Positions 25,488 to 33,883 of a stretch of DNA of 64,000 nt are shown in pieces. The notes below the pieces were generated by a model. That model was not told the DNA's origin, ran no database searches, and worked only from the letters and a program-made list of their open reading frames with translations. The position numbers and the translations under genes are program-made. Numbering within the stretch: the first letter of the stretch is position 1; each line of letters begins with the position of its first letter. Source of the stretch: Enteractinococcus fodinae (lineage in GTDB: Bacteria > Actinomycetota > Actinomycetes > Actinomycetales > Micrococcaceae); assembly GCF_031458395.1 (NCBI RefSeq), contig NZ_JAVDYJ010000001.1, forward strand, positions 372,001-436,000, read 5' to 3'.

Positions 25488-26765
25488 TTAGTGGCCAACC
25501 GCGGCTGCACCCTTCTCACCGACGAGTCTGCCGGATGAGAAGCGATCTAAGCCGAAGCCTTGGATGATTTCTGGCCGTTTGCCGGTGGCAATGGTTTCTG
25601 CCATTGCTTCACCCGAGACCGGGCCGGCTTTGAACCCGTAGGTGCCCCAGCCGACATCGACGTAGAAGCCGTCGACTTCGGTTTCACCCATGATCGGGGA
25701 GTAGTCCGGTGTCATATCGCACAGCCCGCCCCACTGGCGCAGCAGTCGCATCTTCGACAGGGATGGCATCAGGCTGAGTACGTTAGTGGCCAGGCCTTCA
25801 ACGAACTCCAGCGTGCCGCGCATTGAATACGAGGTGAACGGATCCACACTGGCGCCGAAGACGAGCTCGCCTCGGTCGGTCTGGCTGACATAGACGTGTA
25901 GGGTTCCCGAGACTACGACGGTGCCCAGGAATGGTTTGACCGGTTCGGTCACAGCTGCCTGCAGCGGGGAGGTGGTAACCGGCATACGAACACCAGCCAT
26001 ATCGGAAATCAAAGAAGCCCAACCGGCGGTGCAGTTAACTGCGGTACCGGTGGCGATATTGCCCTGGGACGTTTGGACGCCGGTGACTTTGCTGTTGTCC
26101 ACGTCAATACCGGTGACTTCGGTGTGCTGAATGATGTGCACACCCATTTCGTGGGCGGCACGGGCATAAGCCCAGACCACGGCGTCGTGCCGAATCGTAC
26201 CGCCCGGTGGGTGATAGAGCGCACCGAGAATCGGATACCGGGTGTTTTCAGAAACATCCAGGTATGGCACCAGCTCTTTGATTTCATCGGGCCCGATGAC
26301 TTCGGAATCCACGCCCTGAGCCTTATTGACTTCAGCACGCCAGCGCATCGTGCGCACCCCGCCGTCGTCGTGGGCCAGTGACATGTGGCCCATCTGGACG
26401 AACATCAGGTTGAAGTTCAGTTCGTTGGAGAGGTCTTCGTACAGTTTCAACGACCGGTCGTAGAAGCGGACGCCTTCTGGGGTGAGGTAGTTGGAGCGCA
26501 GAATTGAGGTGTTTCGTCCGGAGCCGCCCCCGCCGATGTACCCCTTGTCGATCACGGCGATGTCGGTGATGCCGTGATTTTTCGCCAGATAGTAGGCGGT
26601 AGCTAGCCCGTGGAGGCCGCCCCCGATGATCACGACCTCGTAGCTACTTTTCATATCGGGTTGGGACCAGAGTTCAGGCCAGCTTTCTTGGGTGAGGCCC
26701 TTGGAGAAGAGCTGAAATGCGGAATAGCGCGAGCGGTTGTTGCCGTTATTTGTAGTAGTCACCAC
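25488..26765 (-). CDS. soxB: Sarcosine oxidase beta subunit
   Basis: About 425 residues. The FAD-binding motif reads YEVVIIGGGLHGLATAYYLAKNHGI (~residues 42-66), followed by GGGGSGRNTSILRSNYLTPEG. GGTIRHDAVVWAYARAA holds the His that in characterised enzymes carries covalent FMN. The C-terminus has WGGLCDMTPDYSPIMG and VDVGWGTYGFKAGPVSGEA. The beta subunit oxidises the N-methyl amine. No ATG fits; AAGGA lies 10 bases before GTG at 26765 (a second GTG follows directly), so the start is a GTG. It is the first gene of the sox operon. Confidence 0.92.
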   Translation of the reverse strand: MVTTTNNGNNRSRYSAFQLFSKGLTQESWPELWSQPDMKSSYEVVIIGGGLHGLATAYYLAKNHGITDIAVIDKGYIGGGGSGRNTSILRSNYLTPEGVRFYDRSLKLYEDLSNELNFNLMFVQMGHMSLAHDDGGVRTMRWRAEVNKAQGVDSEVIGPDEIKELVPYLDVSENTRYPILGALYHPPGGTIRHDAVVWAYARAAHEMGVHIIQHTEVTGIDVDNSKVTGVQTSQGNIATGTAVNCTAGWASLISDMAGVRMPVTTSPLQAAVTEPVKPFLGTVVVSGTLHVYVSQTDRGELVFGASVDPFTSYSMRGTLEFVEGLATNVLSLMPSLSKMRLLRQWGGLCDMTPDYSPIMGETEVDGFYVDVGWGTYGFKAGPVSGEAMAETIATGKRPEIIQGFGLDRFSSGRLVGEKGAAAVGH

Positions 26766-27125
26766 GCGTATCAAGTCCTTAAAAATACGAGAATGCTCGT
26801 TGTTGTCTACGGTGTCGTATCGGGTATTGGCGCATGCGGGCGCACCAATGCTCCGTACTATTTTGATGGGCAGTGTGGGTTGTGTTCTGGGTTACTTTTC
26901 CCCAGGTTGCCACCGCGCGATAGGCCTAGTCAAGGATGGGGGACCGGCGCGGAACTGCGCGCTCAACAAGGGGCAAAGACCGCACAAAACCCACCGTGAG
27001 CGCCACAAAATCACGGAGAAAATTTGTGTGACGTAGGCAACAAAATGGGATCGTTCCTCAATCCAGAACGATTGTGTGCAAAAGAAAAAGGGGAATTGTT
27101 CGACCCGTGGGGTCAGGGCGCGGTA
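26766..27125. promoter_or_regulatory. sox upstream region with two dyads
   Basis: 360 gene-free bases. A near-perfect dyad ATTGGCGC-N8-GCACCAAT spans 26826-26849 (one mismatch), about 60 bases before soxB. A second dyad ATCGTTC-N9-GAACGAT spans 27050-27072. The right arm of the second is part of CCAGAACGATTGT (27063-27075), which recurs exactly at 47509-47521 before the synthetase/Rh/Glx operon. Confidence 0.45.
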
Positions 27126-28247
27126 TCAGGAACCGAGTGCTGGGACGATCTCTTCGGCAACCAACTTCAACAGTGACAGTGTGGTTTGCAGGTCCGAATA
27201 GAACGGCGCCAACACCAGTAGGGTATCGGCGGCGGCTAGGGCGACGTCGTGGCGCAGGAAATCGATGGTGTTATCGACCGAGCCGGTGGCCGGATGCGAG
27301 AAACGGCCACCCACCGGGAACTCCGGACGCCCGGTTCCGTTGGGATAGATATTGTCCGTATAGAACCGCACAAGCCAGTCGAACTCGTCATCCGAGGCGG
27401 CACCCGTCATCGGCAGGATGTTTCTGCTGACCGCCACCTCCGGGGTGCGCTGGGGGTGGAGTTGTGCCATGAGTTCGCGGTACCGCGCGATCTGTTGGTA
27501 CTGCCGTGGTTCGAAACGGACGCCGGCTTCGTCAGTGACCGACGATAACTGGAGTTTGAGGCCCCGCTCGGCGGCCTGTTGGACACTATTCATGCTTCCT
27601 GCGCCATACCAAATACGTTCGCGCAAGGTCGGGCTGGGAGGCCATGTGATGGCGTCGGACCCTTCGGGCAGACCCCACAGGAACGTCCCGGGGCCGGTGG
27701 GGACCGGCACGCCCGATACCCGATCGAGAAAGCTGTCGAATTTCTCCCAGGAGTCTTGTTTAGTTTGCACCTGGTCGACCCAGTGGGAATGTACGCCTTG
27801 TTCGGGCATGCTCGTGGCAAAACCGGCCTCGACCCGTCCGTTGCTGAGCAGGTCCAAGGTCTGGAGTTCTTCAGCCAACCGAATCGGATCTTCGGCGTGC
27901 ATGGGGATAACACCGGTACCCAATCGCATAGTACTCGTATGCTGCGAGGCCGCGGAAAGGAACGCTAGAGGGCCGGACAGATAGGGCTGAAAATGGCGCA
28001 CCCGGACCAGGCCCAACTCATAGCCCAGCTGTTCCGCCTCATGAAAAAGCTTCAGACCTTCCTGCAACACCGTGGTCGGGTCTCGGTGCTCTTGGGTCAA
28101 GAAGGTCAGAAACCCGAGCTTCAAGGGACCCTTGCGACGGTGAGCTTGGTGCTCCTCTGCATGCCAATCTGCGCGACGAAGTTCAGGGTCTCGAGCGTCG
28201 AGGGATAGTTCATCTGACTGTGCCGGAGATTTAGAATTGGCGCGCAT
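27126..28247 (-). CDS. LLM-class flavin-dependent oxidoreductase (luciferase-like)
   Basis: About 373 residues. The TIM-barrel pattern is clear: LKLGFLTFLTQEH near residue 45, LFHEAEQLGYELGLVRVRHFQPYLSGP, MRLGTGVIPMHAEDPIRLAEELQTLDLLSNGRVEAGFA, and TLVLAPFYSDL near the end. These enzymes use FMNH2 or F420 to oxidise small molecules; neither cofactor nor substrate is evident. I start at 28247 because TAGCTT ends 7 bases upstream (leaderless layout). The first ~40 residues are polar and not conserved. Confidence 0.85.
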   Translation of the reverse strand: MRANSKSPAQSDELSLDARDPELRRADWHAEEHQAHRRKGPLKLGFLTFLTQEHRDPTTVLQEGLKLFHEAEQLGYELGLVRVRHFQPYLSGPLAFLSAASQHTSTMRLGTGVIPMHAEDPIRLAEELQTLDLLSNGRVEAGFATSMPEQGVHSHWVDQVQTKQDSWEKFDSFLDRVSGVPVPTGPGTFLWGLPEGSDAITWPPSPTLRERIWYGAGSMNSVQQAAERGLKLQLSSVTDEAGVRFEPRQYQQIARYRELMAQLHPQRTPEVAVSRNILPMTGAASDDEFDWLVRFYTDNIYPNGTGRPEFPVGGRFSHPATGSVDNTIDFLRHDVALAAADTLLVLAPFYSDLQTTLSLLKLVAEEIVPALGS

Positions 28248-28351
28248 GACCACCAAGCTAACACGCGGCCGTTGACCTTGCTGAGCTGGTGACGGTCACC
28301 CGTCGGGCGGTAACTGATCGTCATTGAGCTCGTGGCATGCTTGCGGGAAAC

Positions 28352-28723
28352 TTATTGAGCCCAGAAGGTCTTAGACCCTCTTTTGAACTGAATGCTGCGG
28401 TTGATGATGTCTTCTAGCAGCGTGTAGTTCACGTCCTCGGTCCACATGATGCGAAATAGCGCCTTGGAGTGCGAGTACCCAGCTTCGGTGATGCGATCTC
28501 GGAATTCATCCAGGATTTGGCGTTCAGGTGAGATCGAAAAATGCCGGCTCGATGCACTAAAGCCGAGAATGAAGGTCCCGTTGTGGGTAAACATCGGCTG
28601 ATTCCACTTGATCTCTAGTTTCAGCTCCGGGAAGGTTTCCTCCACCCATTCCAGGACATGTTTGAGCCGGTCTTGGTGGTCTTCGTTGGGAATCTTGTCC
28701 AGCACATCCTGCAGAGTTTTCAT
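28352..28723 (-). CDS. DUF1801 (YdhG/YjdI-like) protein
   Basis: 123 residues of the DUF1801 fold: LKHVLEWVEETFPELKLEIKWNQPMFTHNGTFILGFSASSRHFSISPE, a frataxin-like alpha/beta domain. A relative in Bacillus was proposed as an intracellular iron chaperone; the function here is unknown. TAAGAT ends 6 bases before the ATG (leaderless layout). It stands alone. Confidence 0.82.
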   Translation of the reverse strand: MKTLQDVLDKIPNEDHQDRLKHVLEWVEETFPELKLEIKWNQPMFTHNGTFILGFSASSRHFSISPERQILDEFRDRITEAGYSHSKALFRIMWTEDVNYTLLEDIINRSIQFKRGSKTFWAQ

Positions 28724-28811
28724 GAAATTATCTTAGCTCTCGACTGTCCCGATAGATAGGCGAACCGAGCGTTCCAACCCTGCTCGCTGGTGTCTCACCC
28801 ACGTAGAGACA

Positions 28812-28849
28812 AAACTGCGGCCACTTCGGGGTGGAAGCGACCGCAGTTT
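28812..28849 (-). terminator. Terminator of the M20 hydrolase/MFS operon
   Basis: Stem AAACTGCGG / CCGCAGTTT with a structured internal loop. On the minus strand it ends in TTTTG, 20 bases past the MFS stop codon. Confidence 0.6.
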
Positions 28850-28869
28850 GGTGCCGGGACATTTTGGTA

Positions 28870-30411
28870 CTAGTTGCCGATAGGTGGCGGGGGAACGTCT
28901 TTTCGTTCCGGGCGACCGTCTTCGGCGAGTTCGACTTTCTTATCTTTTGGAACTGTCAGGATGATCGAAGCGATAGCCAGCCCGACCATGAGCACATTGA
29001 ATAACAGGCCGATCGCACCACCGAAGCGCAGCGCGATATTATCCTGCCGGCCGATGAAGATATCGAGTTGCTCCAGCAGTTCGGGATTGACGTTTTGGGC
29101 TGCCACATAAATTGCTGCAGAAACGGCCACCCCGATAGCGTTCCCCAGCGAGGAAGCCATCTTGTAGATGCCGGATGCTGCACCGATTTGGTCTTCCGGC
29201 ACGTTGGTTAGTGCTGCGTCGGTGGACGGGGTGGCGTAGAAGCCAAGTCCGATACCAAAGAGCGTGAATCCGATGACCGTGGTGACAATGTACTGCTCGA
29301 TGAGTAAGAACGTCGGGGAACAGAGCAGAATTCCGATACCGGTGATGGTCGAGCCCCAGAGCATCGGACGTCGTGGCCCGAATTTCTGCAGCAGCTTCTC
29401 GCCCACCCGGATCGTACTGATGATGGCGACCAAGTACCCGATGGTGAGCAGGCCAGATTGTAGTGACGACATTCCGGCTGCGACTTGCACGAGACCAAGA
29501 GCGACGATAAGCGTTCCGGCCGCACCGTTGAGCATGAAGTTTGACAGTGTGGCCCCGGTGAAGGTCCCGTTGCGGAATACGTTGAGATCCAAGAATGGGG
29601 TCTTGTGGTGCGTTTCGATCTGCAGGAAGATCAAACCGCCGATGGCAGTCACAGCGATGAGCCCAATCCCGGGCAGGCTCAGCCAGCCGATGTTGGGGCC
29701 CTGGGAAATGTAGACGTTCAACGCCAGCAGGGCGATGACGAACGCGATGACACCGCCCCAGTCGAAGCGATAGGCCGGAGCATCTGCGCTGCGGGTGGCT
29801 TTTCGCTCAGGAGTGCCCCGAATCAGATACAGCGATAAGACGCCCAGCACCGCTGAGATCCAGAAGATTGAGCGCCAGCCCAGCGGTGAGGTGGCCATAA
29901 ACCCGCCAAACAGTGCGGTCAGTCCCGAACCACCCCAGGACCCAATGGACCAAAAGGAAATGGCGCGCTGCCGTGCTTTGCCCTCGTAGAAGTCTTTGAG
30001 CAGAGCCATCGAGGAGGGCATGATCGCTGCGGCAGAAAGCCCTTGGACAATCCGGCCAGCCAAGAGCATGATGGTGGTCAGCGCGCCCATATTTTCTGGG
30101 GTCAACGCAATGAGCAGCGACCCCAGGATGGATAGGACAATTCCGATCCGAAGAATTCTCACGCGCCCGATACGGTCGGCCAGACCTCCGGCGATCACAA
30201 TGAATAAGCCAGAAAACAGTGAGGTAATTGAGACCGCCAGGTTTGCGGTCGTCAGCTCGATGCCCAGTTCCACCTGGATACCGGGGATCACATTGAGCAG
30301 GGTTTGGGCAAAGAGCCAGAACGTAATGACGGCAATAACAACGCCGGCTAACCACTTATCGTCGGCTTTCCAAGTCGTGTCAGCGGTAGTCGCTGAAGAG
30401 GTGGTACTCAT
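28870..30411 (-). CDS. MFS transporter, 14-segment DHA2-type
   Basis: 513 residues with about 14 membrane segments. Family motifs are visible: GGLADRIGRVRILRIGIVLSI (motif A), AGRIVQGLSAAAIMPSSMALL (motif of drug/H+ antiporters), and ISFWSIGSWGGSGLTALFGG (antiporter motif C position). The tail is charged (KDKKVELAEDGRPERKD). DHA2 members export drugs or metabolites. AGGAG lies 6 bases before the ATG, and the gene follows the M20 amidohydrolase by only 9 bases, so the two may act on related N-acyl compounds. Direction of transport is inferred from the family. Confidence 0.88.
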   Translation of the reverse strand: MSTTSSATTADTTWKADDKWLAGVVIAVITFWLFAQTLLNVIPGIQVELGIELTTANLAVSITSLFSGLFIVIAGGLADRIGRVRILRIGIVLSILGSLLIALTPENMGALTTIMLLAGRIVQGLSAAAIMPSSMALLKDFYEGKARQRAISFWSIGSWGGSGLTALFGGFMATSPLGWRSIFWISAVLGVLSLYLIRGTPERKATRSADAPAYRFDWGGVIAFVIALLALNVYISQGPNIGWLSLPGIGLIAVTAIGGLIFLQIETHHKTPFLDLNVFRNGTFTGATLSNFMLNGAAGTLIVALGLVQVAAGMSSLQSGLLTIGYLVAIISTIRVGEKLLQKFGPRRPMLWGSTITGIGILLCSPTFLLIEQYIVTTVIGFTLFGIGLGFYATPSTDAALTNVPEDQIGAASGIYKMASSLGNAIGVAVSAAIYVAAQNVNPELLEQLDIFIGRQDNIALRFGGAIGLLFNVLMVGLAIASIILTVPKDKKVELAEDGRPERKDVPPPPIGN

Positions 30412-30420
30412 GAAGCACTC

Positions 30421-31644
30421 CTAGTCTTGAGCAAGGTAGGCCAGGGCGGCTACTACTTGCGTGCGGATACCGTTTTCTAGCGTGGGATCAATTTCAGGGG
30501 CAAAAAATGGGGAGTGGTTGGCGGGAATGTCTTGGGCAACGGTGCCTTGTTCGACGGCGCGTTGATATTTTTCTGGCGCGACCGAACCGATGAACCAGTA
30601 GGTGTAGGGGATGTCGAAGGCGTTGGGGATACGACTGAAGTCCTCAGAAGCGGTATAGGGTTTCGTCTCATAGACCGCCTCGGAGCCGAAGTAGTCCGTA
30701 AATGCTTCGGTGATTTTGGTGTTGACGGTTGGGTCGTTATCGGTCAGTGGAAACTGGTCGTAGTATTCGAAGTCGGGTTCTTGTGGGGAACCTGCTGCCT
30801 GGCATTCGGCGCGCACGATGCGCTCGATGGCAGCCATGATGTCTTCGCGCACTTGCGTATCGTAGGTTCGTAGGTTCAATAGCAGTTCGGCGCGATCCGC
30901 GATGATATTGGATTTCGATCCCGCATTGAGTGCGCCGACCGTGACTACGGCGAATTCTCCGGGCTTGGTTTCACGCGAAACAATGGTCTGTAAGCGCATC
31001 ACAATCGAGGATGCCAGCACCACCGGGTCAACCGAGTTGTGTGGCATGGAGCCGTGTGCGCCTCGCCCATGGACCGTGATTTTCAGCGAGTCGCCGGCTG
31101 ACAGGACTGGCCCTGCACTGGTGCCGATGGTACCGACTTCGGTGGGCATCACGTGTTGAGATAATGCGACTTCTGGGGTTGGGATTTTGTCGACCAAGCC
31201 ATCGTCCAGCATGGCCTGTGCGCCCTGGGCGGTTTCCTCAGCGGGTTGGAAGAGACCGATGTAGGTCCCGGCCCATGCGTCCTTGTTGGTTGTCAGCAAT
31301 TCCACGGCTCCCAGCAAGGTCGTCACGTGCATGTCGTGCCCACAGGCGTGCATCGCACCGTCAACCTTGGAAGCGTAGTCGAGTCCGGTTTGTTCTGTTA
31401 CTGGCAGCGCATCGGTATCTGCCCGAGCTAAAACAGTTGGACCGTCGCCATTGCGGATAATCGCAACCACACCGGTCCCACCGATTCGTTGCACCTCGAC
31501 GTCTAGGTCACTGAGTTCGGATTCAATGCGCTCAGCAGTCTGATGTTCTTCGAGGCTGAGTTCTGGGTGTTGATGAAGTTCTCGATAGAGGTCGCGTAAA
31601 CGCGAAAGTAAGTCATCGAGATCTGTCAGGAATTGTATTGTCAT
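30421..31644 (-). CDS. M20-family amidohydrolase (hippurate/N-acyl-amino-acid hydrolase type)
   Basis: 407 residues. Metal-site motifs: AMHACGHDMHVTTLLGA (~residues 98-114), FQPAEETAQGAQAML (~129-143, catalytic Glu), SQHVMPTEVGTIG, and the C-terminal ASEDFSRIPNAF. The dimerisation domain has ITVHGRGAHGSMPHNSVDPV. Such enzymes cleave N-acyl amino acids, hippurate or auxin conjugates; substrate not determinable. GAGAGG lies 6 bases before the ATG. It is the first gene of a two-gene unit with the MFS transporter. Confidence 0.9.
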   Translation of the reverse strand: MTIQFLTDLDDLLSRLRDLYRELHQHPELSLEEHQTAERIESELSDLDVEVQRIGGTGVVAIIRNGDGPTVLARADTDALPVTEQTGLDYASKVDGAMHACGHDMHVTTLLGAVELLTTNKDAWAGTYIGLFQPAEETAQGAQAMLDDGLVDKIPTPEVALSQHVMPTEVGTIGTSAGPVLSAGDSLKITVHGRGAHGSMPHNSVDPVVLASSIVMRLQTIVSRETKPGEFAVVTVGALNAGSKSNIIADRAELLLNLRTYDTQVREDIMAAIERIVRAECQAAGSPQEPDFEYYDQFPLTDNDPTVNTKITEAFTDYFGSEAVYETKPYTASEDFSRIPNAFDIPYTYWFIGSVAPEKYQRAVEQGTVAQDIPANHSPFFAPEIDPTLENGIRTQVVAALAYLAQD

Positions 31645-31946
31645 GGCAAACCTCTCGGTAAAACGGAATATCGGAACGTGCTGGATTCAGGGCAGCCCGT
31701 TCGTGTCGTCACCGGTGTATGTCGTGATCATACGAACCTGGTTTCAGTATAAGAACGGGCAGCGCATTAAGCATGCCTTGGCGTGCGCAGCTCCTCGCTC
31801 CGGTGCCGCGCTCTCACCTTACGAGCGCATGATGGGGCCGAAGTTGAGCGAAAGACCAGTTCAGATCTGTACCGAAGTACAATGCCGAACTGCACCACCC
31901 TCCGTAATGTCAGAAATGATAAAACTCGAGACCTGGGGGAGGGGAC
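31645..31946. promoter_or_regulatory. Divergent region between the M20 gene and the ABC/M16 operon
   Basis: 302 gene-free bases. A perfect dyad TGTAC-CGAA-GTACA lies at 31868-31881, about 65 bases before the ABC gene. TAATGT at 31905-31910 is a possible -10 box for it. Nothing else stands out. Confidence 0.35.
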
Positions 31947-32927
31947 ATGCTTGGTCTAGAACTGCACGATATCGGCCGCAGTTTCGGAGACCGCCAGGTC
32001 CTCCACAGCGTCGACCTAGCTGTGGCCCCCGGCGAGATCGTAGGCATCATCGGTGGCAACGGCGCCGGGAAAACGACCACCATGCGCCTCATTCTGGGGC
32101 TGATCGAAGCCTCGGAAGGTACCATCACCTGGGACGGTGAACCGATCACCGCGCGAGACCGTCGAGCCATCGGCTATATGCCAGATGAGCGCGGACTTTA
32201 CCCACAGATGTCCGTCGTCGAACAACTGGTGCATTTCGCGCTGCTCGAAGGTGAAACGATCACCCAAGCCCGGCGCACCGTCTCCGAGCTCATCGACACC
32301 CTAGGACTGACCAGCCGTGAACGCTCCCGAGTCCAAGACCTCTCGCTGGGTGATCAACAGCGCGTCCAACTAGCAGTCGCCCTGGTCGGCCACCCCTCGC
32401 TGTTGGTCTTAGACGAACCGTTTGCCGGCCTGGACCCATTGGCCGTAGAAACCCTGGCGGCACTGATTCGACAACAAGCCGAAAGCGATGTCGGCGTCCT
32501 GTTTTCTTCCCAGCAACTCGAATTCGTCGAACGGTTGTGCGACCGGGTCTGTGTCTTAGACAAGGGCCGGATCGCTGCGAGCGGCCGGGTCACTGAGCTC
32601 CAAGCCGACTCGTACTCGCGCTGGGCCCTAAGTTTTAGCGAAGACCTCCCGGACCTGCTCATCGCGGAACTTTCGATCATCCCCGGGCTGATTCCAACCG
32701 CGGTGGAAGACGACCCGAAATCGGTCATGATCACGCTGTCGGGTCGAAACCGAGAAATCCCGGAAGAGGTCCTGCACGTAGCCCTCCGTCATGGTGGGCT
32801 CAGAAGTATTCGGTGCATCCAACGCTCGCTGGCCGAAATACTTGCTGACCGGCTGAAAACCGGTCCGGTGCGGAAAGCATCGACCGTCATCGATACCGGG
32901 CTCAAAGTCTCAGGTGCAATATCATGA
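31947..32927 (+). CDS. ABC transporter ATP-binding protein (NatA-like)
   Basis: 326 residues. The ATPase domain (~1-220) has Walker A GGNGAGKTTT, signature LSLGDQQRVQLAVAL (with LSLGD in place of LSGGQ), Walker B LLVLDEPFAGLDP, and a switch motif in which the usual His is Gln (FSSQQLEFVERL). The C-terminal ~100 residues (DUF4162-like) are typical of NatA/drug or peptide exporter ATPases. GGGGGAGGGG lies before the ATG. It overlaps the permease gene by 4 bases and begins a four-gene operon with two M16-like proteins. Confidence 0.9.
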   Translation: MLGLELHDIGRSFGDRQVLHSVDLAVAPGEIVGIIGGNGAGKTTTMRLILGLIEASEGTITWDGEPITARDRRAIGYMPDERGLYPQMSVVEQLVHFALLEGETITQARRTVSELIDTLGLTSRERSRVQDLSLGDQQRVQLAVALVGHPSLLVLDEPFAGLDPLAVETLAALIRQQAESDVGVLFSSQQLEFVERLCDRVCVLDKGRIAASGRVTELQADSYSRWALSFSEDLPDLLIAELSIIPGLIPTAVEDDPKSVMITLSGRNREIPEEVLHVALRHGGLRSIRCIQRSLAEILADRLKTGPVRKASTVIDTGLKVSGAIS

Positions 32928-33832
32928 CACCGACTGTCACTCGTATTGTTAGACGCTCCGCCACTGCGCCCACCGACTTCGACGCGGTGCGAACCGTGAT
33001 CCGACGGGAACTGGTGACGCGGTTTGTGAATCGCAGCATTGTTGTTTCGACCCTTATGCTGGGTGCACTTGCCGGTCTTGGCGCCGGGGTAGGCGGTTGG
33101 TTTCTGGTGGACCGCTTCGGAAGCACCGGCACGCTGGCCTTAGACACTCAGTTCCTCGTTGCCACCGCCATGATTAGCGCACTGCTGGCAGCCCTGATCT
33201 ACTCGTCCCAGAGTCTGGCCTCGGGAGTCGTCGAAGAAAAGTCATCCCGGCTTGTCGAGATCCTGTTGACCAAGATCGGTGTGACACCCCTGCTGGCCGG
33301 CAAACTCATCGGTGTCGGACTGGTCACCCTGGGCCAGTTGTTGGTGATCGGTGGGGCGGCGCTGACCAGCTTTACCGTCGTGGGTGGCTGGAGTGTTTTG
33401 GATATTGAACTTGGGGCCAACTTGTTGTGGTTCCTGGTTTGGTTCCTGCTGGGCTTTTGCAGCTTCGCGACGCTGAGCACCCTGCTGGCCTCCATGGTGT
33501 CCAGGCATGCAGACCTGGGCACCGCATTAACACCCCTGGTGGTCAGTCAACTGGTGCTGTGGGTTGTGGCGCTGTATTTGGTGCCACAGTATTTGGCGAG
33601 CACCTGGATCCAGGTGCTGTCCTTTGTGCCCCTGTTGTCTTCCTACCTGATGCCCATGCGGTTCGCCCTCGACGGGGTGCACACCGTGGAAATGGTGATC
33701 GCAGCGCTGATTGCTGCCGTCACGGTGCCGCTGCTCTTCCGCTTTACCACCACCATCTATCGCAAGAACGCGCTGCGAACCGGATCGCTGGTCGCCATGC
33801 GCGAGCCCAGCACTGCAGACGAAACCGCCTAA
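32924..33832 (+). CDS. ABC-2 type transporter permease (NatB-like)
   Basis: 302 residues. One membrane segment near residues 40-62 and five more from ~75 on. The segment SLASGVVEEKSSRLVEILLTKI is the NatB/ABC-2 signature after the second membrane helix, followed by PLLAGKLIGVGLVTLGQLL. It pairs with the overlapping ATPase. The substrate is unknown; the M16-like genes downstream and a small peptide gene nearby point to a peptide. Confidence 0.88.
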   Translation: MTPTVTRIVRRSATAPTDFDAVRTVIRRELVTRFVNRSIVVSTLMLGALAGLGAGVGGWFLVDRFGSTGTLALDTQFLVATAMISALLAALIYSSQSLASGVVEEKSSRLVEILLTKIGVTPLLAGKLIGVGLVTLGQLLVIGGAALTSFTVVGGWSVLDIELGANLLWFLVWFLLGFCSFATLSTLLASMVSRHADLGTALTPLVVSQLVLWVVALYLVPQYLASTWIQVLSFVPLLSSYLMPMRFALDGVHTVEMVIAALIAAVTVPLLFRFTTTIYRKNALRTGSLVAMREPSTADETA

Positions 33833-33883
33833 CCGACAGACCCCGCACAATCCGTTACCCTTTGATCCAGAAATGAGGTCGTG

